Shown here piece by piece: positions 57,518 through 64,000 of a stretch of 64,000 nucleotides of DNA. The stretch spans positions 25,477,542-25,541,541 of the forward strand of contig NC_057924.1 in NCBI RefSeq assembly GCF_018873765.1. The letters run 5' to 3'. The position numbers and the translations under genes were made by a program. Within the stretch, counting starts at the first letter, position 1. Each line of letters starts with the position of its first letter. The DNA is from Telopea speciosissima (lineage: Eukaryota; Streptophyta; Magnoliopsida; Proteales; Proteaceae). The notes beneath the pieces were generated by a model. The model did not search any database. It was given only the letters and a program-made list of their open reading frames with translations, and had not been told where the DNA came from.

Positions 57518-60059
57518 TGTAACACCCTTAATTTGAATTATTCCTTGCCTAAGTATAGAATTAAAGTTTTAGTTATAACATATATAATTTGATTTGGAAA
57601 ATAATTCATAGTTAGTACCTTAGTCTAGTGCTTAGACATTTAATTCAATTTGTTAGAGGTCTAAGGTTCTATTCTTTAGAGGTATAATTAAATATTTTAT
57701 TTTTTTATAATTTTATATGACTTAGAAGGGGTTTCCATGATTCTAACTTGGGAGGTCTTAGATTTTAGCTAGGGCAATATTATGGATTGATAAGGAAAGG
57801 TGAGGTGGCAATCTCCAATTGGCTGAAAACTCAAACTTGGAGAAAGAAAGTCTTCATAAAATAAAATCCCAACAAAAAAAAAGAATTTAGCTAAAATTAA
57901 ATTACCTAATCTAAAATTTTAATTTAAAAATCTTAAGTCAGGATTCCTTTTAAAATATTTTCATTGGAGGAAAAGTAAAAAGATCTAGTTAGAGACTAAA
58001 TAGAATTCTTCACATCTCCTTTTTTGTTAGGATTAACCAAATCCCAAACCCCTTTCCCTTTATCATAAATTTGAGAAGAAGAAAGAGAGGAAGAGAGGAA
58101 AATTCTGGACTATAGAGAGGAAGAGAAGAAGAAGAAGAAGGAGATTCAGATTGTGCAGAACCAGATACTTGACGTCCAATTTTGACCATTTTTGGAGTCG
58201 AATTGGGAAAATCTTATTTCACGATAAAACGTAGCCTCATATCTTATCTTCGCAACCCAACCTGAATCAGTCCAAAGGAAGATCTAAGCAGAGAGATATC
58301 TCTGATTTACTGAAGGTAGGTCATTCTATCAAAAATCTATGTTTCCCAAACCCGAGTTTAAGCAATACCTTGATGTTGATTTCATCATTACCTTAATCAT
58401 AGGACTCCATTAAAGTGATTCTGAATTAGGAAGAGATATATCAACATCCTTGAAGCATTGATTTGAGGTCACTTATAGAAACCCTAGTCGCTTCACATAA
58501 GGTAAGTAGATCTTCAACCATTATACTTGATATTTTTCTTACATATAAAATTTATTTTGAAACATTGTTTTAAATGTAGAATTTAGTTTTAGATTGAGAT
58601 TTATCATGCCAAAAACATATTTCATTCATGCTTTTACTCAAATAAATTGTTCACACATGATTGCTTATAAGGAATGGTGATTTCTTTATGATTTAATTCA
58701 CATATGTGTGTACAAAATTTTTAATAATGTCATGTTTAGAGATTAATGAATCCAATGCTTATTTGTTGATAGTATGATGAAGGTTTATGAATGATTCTTC
58801 CTGAATATAACCTAATGCATGATGTTTCTTGATGATGCATAAAAATCTGATTTTGTTTAGGGTTTACCTTTTAATCTTCAATTGATGTTATTGTTGAATA
58901 AGTGATTGCGAAGATTTTGTCTAATCTTCCCTATTATTGTTCTTCACTTTATGCATTGATATGTTGAAGAAAGTTATTGTTTTCAAACCTTATTTTCATT
59001 CTTTTCAATTGTATGTATTAGGGTGGAATTGGGGAGTCATGACCCTAAGTTCCAAACTTGGATGTATAGCTTTAAAGTATAAGCAAACCCTTGATTGTTA
59101 TTTTGTTGTTTTCCTTATCGACATTGATGAATATGTTGGGGTAAGGATAAGTTGGCAAGTTTTTGAGTTACGGGCTTACCCTTATTAGAGCTATATGGAC
59201 TACTAGAAAGAAGGAGATGATAAAAAAACTCTCTAGGAGGGCATTGCTAGTAAAACCTTCGGGGGCTCTGACTCAATTTGGGGCAAGTTTGGTCACTAGT
59301 TTCTCCATTAGTTTCTTGATGTTGAGAGGGGATCGTGGTGTTGTAATTGATCATAGTTGGAGTTCATACGCCGCTATCATGAAGGCTTTGACCAGTATAT
59401 GGTAACTAGTTCACACTAGTCCATTAGGGAGTGGTGTGTTTGTTATTTTACGTTCTTTCGATATATCTTTTGTTGATTATTGTCATATATACTTTTCATT
59501 ACGGTAGTAGTGATAAGCAAATATGGTTATGATCATTTTGTTTTGTTTTTTTTTTTTTATCTATATATACGTATTATTGTATGTTTTTACATTTTGTATT
59601 ACTTGTGCATGTTTTTCACACCTGTATAGTTGTTGTGGATTTACTTACTAAGCTTTTTCCGAAGCTTACCCTCACCACTTTTCAGATGAACAACTTTATG
59701 AATGCGAACCTGGGTGTGAGGATGTACTAGAGGAGGAGCTCTAAGAGGACGAAGCATTTGGATTAGAAGATGACAACTACTATTAGAAACTTTACACTTT
59801 CTTTCAATTTTAGAAGAACTTATAATTTGTTTTAGTTTAATTTAATTTTGGAGATTGTAACCTTTATTTCAGAATTTTAAGTTTAATTTGAAAATTATAA
59901 TAGCTTAGTTTAACTACCCTACTTTAGTTGAAGTCTTAATCTATATATTTTAGACATGTGTTGTGTTTTGGTTCTACTCTGGTTCATATCTCCTTGACAT
60001 AAAGATCTTGTAGACCGTCAATGTCCCTAAACCACTAAGGTGGTTTTGGGGGCGTTACA
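57518..60059 (+). repeat. Gypsy-type LTR, about 2.5 kb
   Basis: It begins TGTAACACCC and ends GGGGGCGTTACA, the paired inverted ends of Tekay/Del-type plant LTRs, and has the expected size. The 5 bp flanks (CCTAG and CAATC) differ. The short frames inside have no protein motif. Confidence 0.55.
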
Positions 60060-60319
60060 CAATCTTTATTATCAACATTTGGTTCTGTAACTATTTTAAA
60101 ACAATATAGATCTTTAATTTCGCCTGCACATTCCTTGGCAACTATGCCAAGATATCTAATTCTGCTGAAGTTTGTATGTTTAACTTCTTTAATTAATGAG
60201 ATCTGCTTTTCATAAAAATAAAAATAAAAACTAGCAATCTGGTTACCTACCGAATGCGCATCAGATATTTTACCTTTGCATTCCAGTTTGAGATCTCTTC
60301 CCATAACAAAAATTAATAT

Positions 60320-61200
60320 GCGAAACATAGGTTTACTAAACTTAGATGGAGGGTGATCACTCAACCAAACTCTCTATGGGCAAGGATTCTCAAGGCCAAA
60401 TACTTTCCCAAGACTTCCTTTTTCGATTCTGCTAATAGATCCAAAAGAGGACTTCTGGTCAAGGCTTCCGTTTCCAAATGGACACAGGTCGATCCCTCCT
60501 GTGCTTTCTGTGGAAATTGTATCGAATCTTACTGACATCTCTTCTTGTCATGCGATTGGGTCAAACGCATCTGGGTGGCTGGCCCTCTGGGTTTACGTAC
60601 TGAATCTCTGGTTTATGATTCCCTGAGTAACTTTTGTTTTAAGTTTTTTATTCCAGACAGTTAGATAAAGCCTCAATTACCTAGTTCTTTGAGGTTTTTG
60701 TTATTACTTGCTATTTCATTTGGTCGGCTCGAAACAAAGTTATATTTGGTTCTGAAAAACCAAATGCAATCTGGGTTTTACAACAAGTTTCATACTGGAT
60801 AGCAAATTTACATTTACAACCCCTTCCCTCTTTGCCCAATGATGTACTTAAGGAATCCCGAACTAATTACAATTTGGTTTCTTGGACACCTATTCCTAAG
60901 TTTAAATATCGTATTTTATTGTGTGCAGGAATCCAGACCCCAAAACTAAGACTGGCAGGCTAGACATATATTTTTTTTGATGGATGGAAGGTTTTTGTTT
61001 TTTGCTGCAGGAAATATTTTGTCTTCTAAGGTTTGGGATCCAAAATTGTACAGCATCAGGGCTAGTCTAGACCATGCAGCTTTTTTAGGACTGAAAATCA
61101 AGGAGGTTTGGTGCTCAAACCAATTGATCACCAATGCTTTTCCATCCCCTACTAACTCTCCTTGGCCATGGCTATATATTAAGGATCTTATGTACATAAA
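60320..61200 (+). mobile_element. LINE 3' fragment, second copy
   Basis: SLWARILKAKYFPKTSFFDS, CAFCGNCIESY and HLFLSCDWVKRIWVAGPLGL belong to the LINE C-terminal region, and 60920-61170 matches 14830-15060 (for example CTGAAAATCAAGGAGGTTTG versus TTGAAGATTAAAGAAGTGTG). An internal deletion joins two distant parts near 60465. Dead 5'-truncated copy. Confidence 0.75.
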
Positions 61201-62714
61201 TAATAGATCTTTAGATATGACCTTTTATATGTTCAAACATAACTTATGCTTAGAAGTGACTCGCAACCTTGCGACCTATGCACAAGACAATCAGGTTGTA
61301 TTTTCTCAAAATATCTACGCAGGTTTCTTTTCTTTCATCAAAAAACACAAAAAAAAAAAAGGTTTACTTATTAATTATTTTGGAAAACAAGGTTAGTACA
61401 CATAAATATCCAAAACACATGGGTGAATCTATAATTAAGCCTTACCTCAGGGATGGTAAATGTAAATTTCCCTTTATTTTTTACTTTGCCCCTTAGGACT
61501 CTTTATTTTCCTTGTCACGACTTTTTCTGATGTGGCAGCTGTTTAGATGCCGCCTACCTCTTGCCACATTGGATTGGAGATTACAAGTGATCCATTAAGC
61601 ATTTTATTTTCTGCTAATTCTTCCACCTCCTCCCCCCCACCCCACCCCACAACAATTTTTTTTAAGAAAAATCCATCTATATATCCATTATGTTATGACT
61701 AATCCTCGCCAACACTGAAATGAATAAGATCAACTGAAACCCATTTTCATGACCTGTTCCAGATCTATAATGAAATTACTCACTTTCAAAGCTATATCAT
61801 ATCCCCCATACTATGAACAGAGGGGTGTTTGGTATATCTACAAGTTAGTGTGGGGTGCGTCAACCCAGCTGCTATCTTGGTACAAATGATGCTTTCATCC
61901 CCATCTGAAGTTGACCTGTATCCTTTCCCGCTATACGGAGTCTCCAGAAAAAATGATACTTACACCTTAGAGATCCAAACGTTAGCCCAACAGCTTCTTT
62001 TTTTTTTTTTTTTTTTTTTTGACAAAGGCAGCTCAACAGCTTCCAATCATCACATTTGTATCGTCACCTGTGACTCAACATGGTTTGCATCCTCAACTGG
62101 CTCAAGCAGGCAGCTGAAGCTTCGCATTGTTCTTCCAGCTGCAAAAAAATTGAATGAGATTTAATTCACTTTTGAACCCATCTTCATAAAGCCTCCGTAT
62201 GCCTTGATGTAAAATGGGCAGAAGTAAAAGATGGTATACAAAATTTTTAATTATAGAGTTTGTTTAATCAGGAGTGAAAAGAAGACACATAAACTTCTAC
62301 AGTAGGGCCCACTATTTTATGCCCAAGATGGCAAAGCCTGTAAAATATGGTAGGGGAAGTAAAATATTTCCGCTCTATTTTACTCGTGGTTATTTTGAGA
62401 TAAGACAAATGGAGCCCAAAGTGCAATGAGAATATGTTGCATGTTGATATTTACCTTACAAATTAATAATAGAAAAAATCTGCATAAAGAGCTGTCTGGA
62501 CAAGACCAGATATGGCAGCTGCAATCCAATTCATAAGAAGGAAAAGGTAAGAATGTGTGTCAGTTGTTCCATCAAACATATTATCTTTAATCTATATATG
62601 TAATCATTATAGCTTACATATCCATCGAACGAAATGCGGCTCCGTGAAGTAACGGTAGATTTAATTAAGGATGTAGACTGCACAGATAAAGACTTGGATT
62701 AAGAACTTAAGAAG
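61201..62714. other. Spacer with poly(T) tract, no gene
   Basis: A run of about 22 T lies at 61999-62020. Open frames here lack recognisable motifs. The right end is the TTAAGAAG target duplication. Confidence 0.5.
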
Positions 62715-63719
62715 CATAGTTGGCAAGGCGACCTAAGACGGTGGAGGGGTGCCTAAGCGATTAGGCGGCAAGGTGCTTGTCTAGGCGATGCCTAGGCAAC
62801 CAAAGCGCCCAAGCGTTATTTTTTATTTCCCCTATTTTCTAACATTATTTAGTATGCCACAATATGTACCTTATATCAACATTAAGCCACATCAAGTCAT
62901 AAACAAATCAATATTAAGCAACATCAAGTCACATCATGTAATGAAAAATCAATATTAAGCCACATAAAGTCATCAAAAATCAGCACAGAACTGAAGAAGC
63001 AAGCTAGTGGAAGTTTGAAATAATCAAAACATACATTTTGTTTATATTGTCCTTAGAAAATATGATCTTATCAATAAGCAATTAAACTGCTCTCGATTTA
63101 GAGAAATGTTATTGTTCTCTAAGAAGTTTGACTGATCAAATGATTTTATTTTTACATGAGACTTTTTGTATTAGGTAGAGCGCAAAAACAGCTTTCCAAC
63201 AAATCCAAAATTGCTTAAATCTGATTTATATTGAAGGAGTTATGTTCTGATCAAACCTTATTTGGTGTGCGTAAATGCTGTCAAAATCACTCTGAATGAA
63301 AATATTTTTTTAAATATCAAAACAAATAAATATTTTATCGCATTTTAGGTTTTTAGCAATGTTTTATCATTATGGAATTTTTAGATTTGAGAAAAAACTC
63401 ACATTAGAAAGTTGAAAAGTTCACCTACCGCCAAAAATCCAGTTTTTGTTCTTGAACTGGAAGGTTGACTTTTTATCTTTTGGAATTTGATTTTAACTAT
63501 TTTTATTGGATTCAAATAAGGGGGTATTTGCTTATTTATGAATAATATCTTAAGTAAATGAAATACAAATATAAAAACATTTACTAATAAGTGCTAGAAC
63601 CTGGTCCGATACCAATTAAACCAGTGCAAGGCGCCCTGCACTAAGGCGGCAGTCGCCTAGGCCCCTAGAGATCCGCCTAGACGCCTAGGCAACGTCTTGG
63701 CGATGCATTGACAACTATG
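62715..63719. mobile_element. hAT-like element, 1.0 kb
   Basis: CATAGTTGGCAAGGCG at the left and CAACTATG at the right are inverted. Perfect 8 bp duplications TTAAGAAG lie at 62707-62714 and 63720-63727. The ends carry repeated CGCCTAGGC-type blocks, and the AT-rich middle contains a three-copy repeat. No transposase frame. It shares terminal CATAGTT with 24552-25775. Confidence 0.9.
62876..62985. repeat. Imperfect tandem repeat, three copies of about 35-40 bp
   Basis: Units begin ATCAACATTAAGCCACATCA, ATCAATATTAAGCAACATCA and ATCAATATTAAGCCACATAA. Confidence 0.8.
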
Positions 63720-63727
63720 TTAAGAAG

Positions 63728-64000
63728 AGAAACTTCTATTCAAATAATTTGCCTGGAGACAGCTAGGCATAAGATACTGGGTGAACTTGAAATGATCCAT
63801 TTGCAGCCTCATGGGGCTCCATGTATTGTCCATTTTACTCCTCTTAAGATGGATTTCAGCCCAGTGGCCCTTCTCCAAGTGCAAAAGGAAGCCCCCTGAT
63901 TGTGATTCTCAATTAAAAACTTTGAAACTTGTGCATGGTGAAAAAACTGATACATTCTTTTGGTACTCAAAAAAGAGAAGACCGATACATGTGTGGACCA
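63728..64000. other. Right edge, nothing recognised
   Basis: No feature supported. It is the flank of the hAT-like element. Confidence 0.5.

Noticed and set aside
60035..60364. 109-residue minus-strand frame
   Set aside because: Spans the end of the 57518-60059 LTR and the start of the LINE fragment; no recognisable domain.
61829..62164. 111-residue plus-strand frame with a phenylalanine run
   Set aside because: The Phe run is the poly(T) tract; flanking residues show no family.

Overview
The window is nuclear DNA of a flowering plant, most likely a eudicot; I cannot name the genus. The evidence is a spliced plant-type SEC61 alpha gene with GT/AG introns, a decayed group-S1 bZIP locus, a nuclear copy of plastid ycf2, and a dense layer of plant Ty3/gypsy, Ty1/copia, L1-type LINE and hAT-like sequences. 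Only one protein-coding gene looks functional.

Layout, left to right. 1-10201: a minus-strand Ty3/gypsy element (LTR about 8099-10201; gag, protease and G-patch remnants; pol running off the left edge), interrupted at 181-3647 by a 3.5 kb inverted-repeat element that holds minisatellites and a tRNA-like cloverleaf. 10690-15240: a degenerate plus-strand LINE with plastid ycf2 DNA inside its reverse transcriptase region. 17366-24152: SEC61A on the minus strand, six coding exons giving exactly 476 codons plus stop, with a 5' UTR intron, a TATA box, a canonical ER-stress element and a 555 bp hAT MITE in its last intron. 24529-49057: a nested-insertion tower. Its base is a unit of about 1.6 kb with inverted arms (left arm 24529-24551 plus 25784-25965, right arm 48845-49057) that encloses a group-S1 bZIP pseudogene, including a recognisable relic of the sucrose-control uORF. 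Into it went a 1.2 kb hAT-like element (24552-25775), a 5.2 kb chromodomain gypsy element (26577-31792, TSD AAGTC) and a solo LTR (TSD AATAT). That solo LTR was itself split by a 13.8 kb minus-strand Tat-type gypsy element (33606-47366), which carries an antisense plant-mobile-domain gene whose start codon lies in the LTR. 49137-64000: a graveyard of small MITEs, a copia LTR with its primer-binding site, several solo or partial LTRs, an RNase H-like fragment, a second LINE 3' fragment and a 1.0 kb hAT-like element with perfect 8 bp target duplications.

How it fits together: SEC61A supplies the channel subunit of the ER translocon, and its promoter carries the motif expected for unfolded-protein-response control. 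Everything else is mobile or broken. The most informative reconstruction is the dismemberment of the bZIP locus, where pseudogene 5' leader, CDS and 3' region can be followed across three insertions because two of the target-site duplications are exact.
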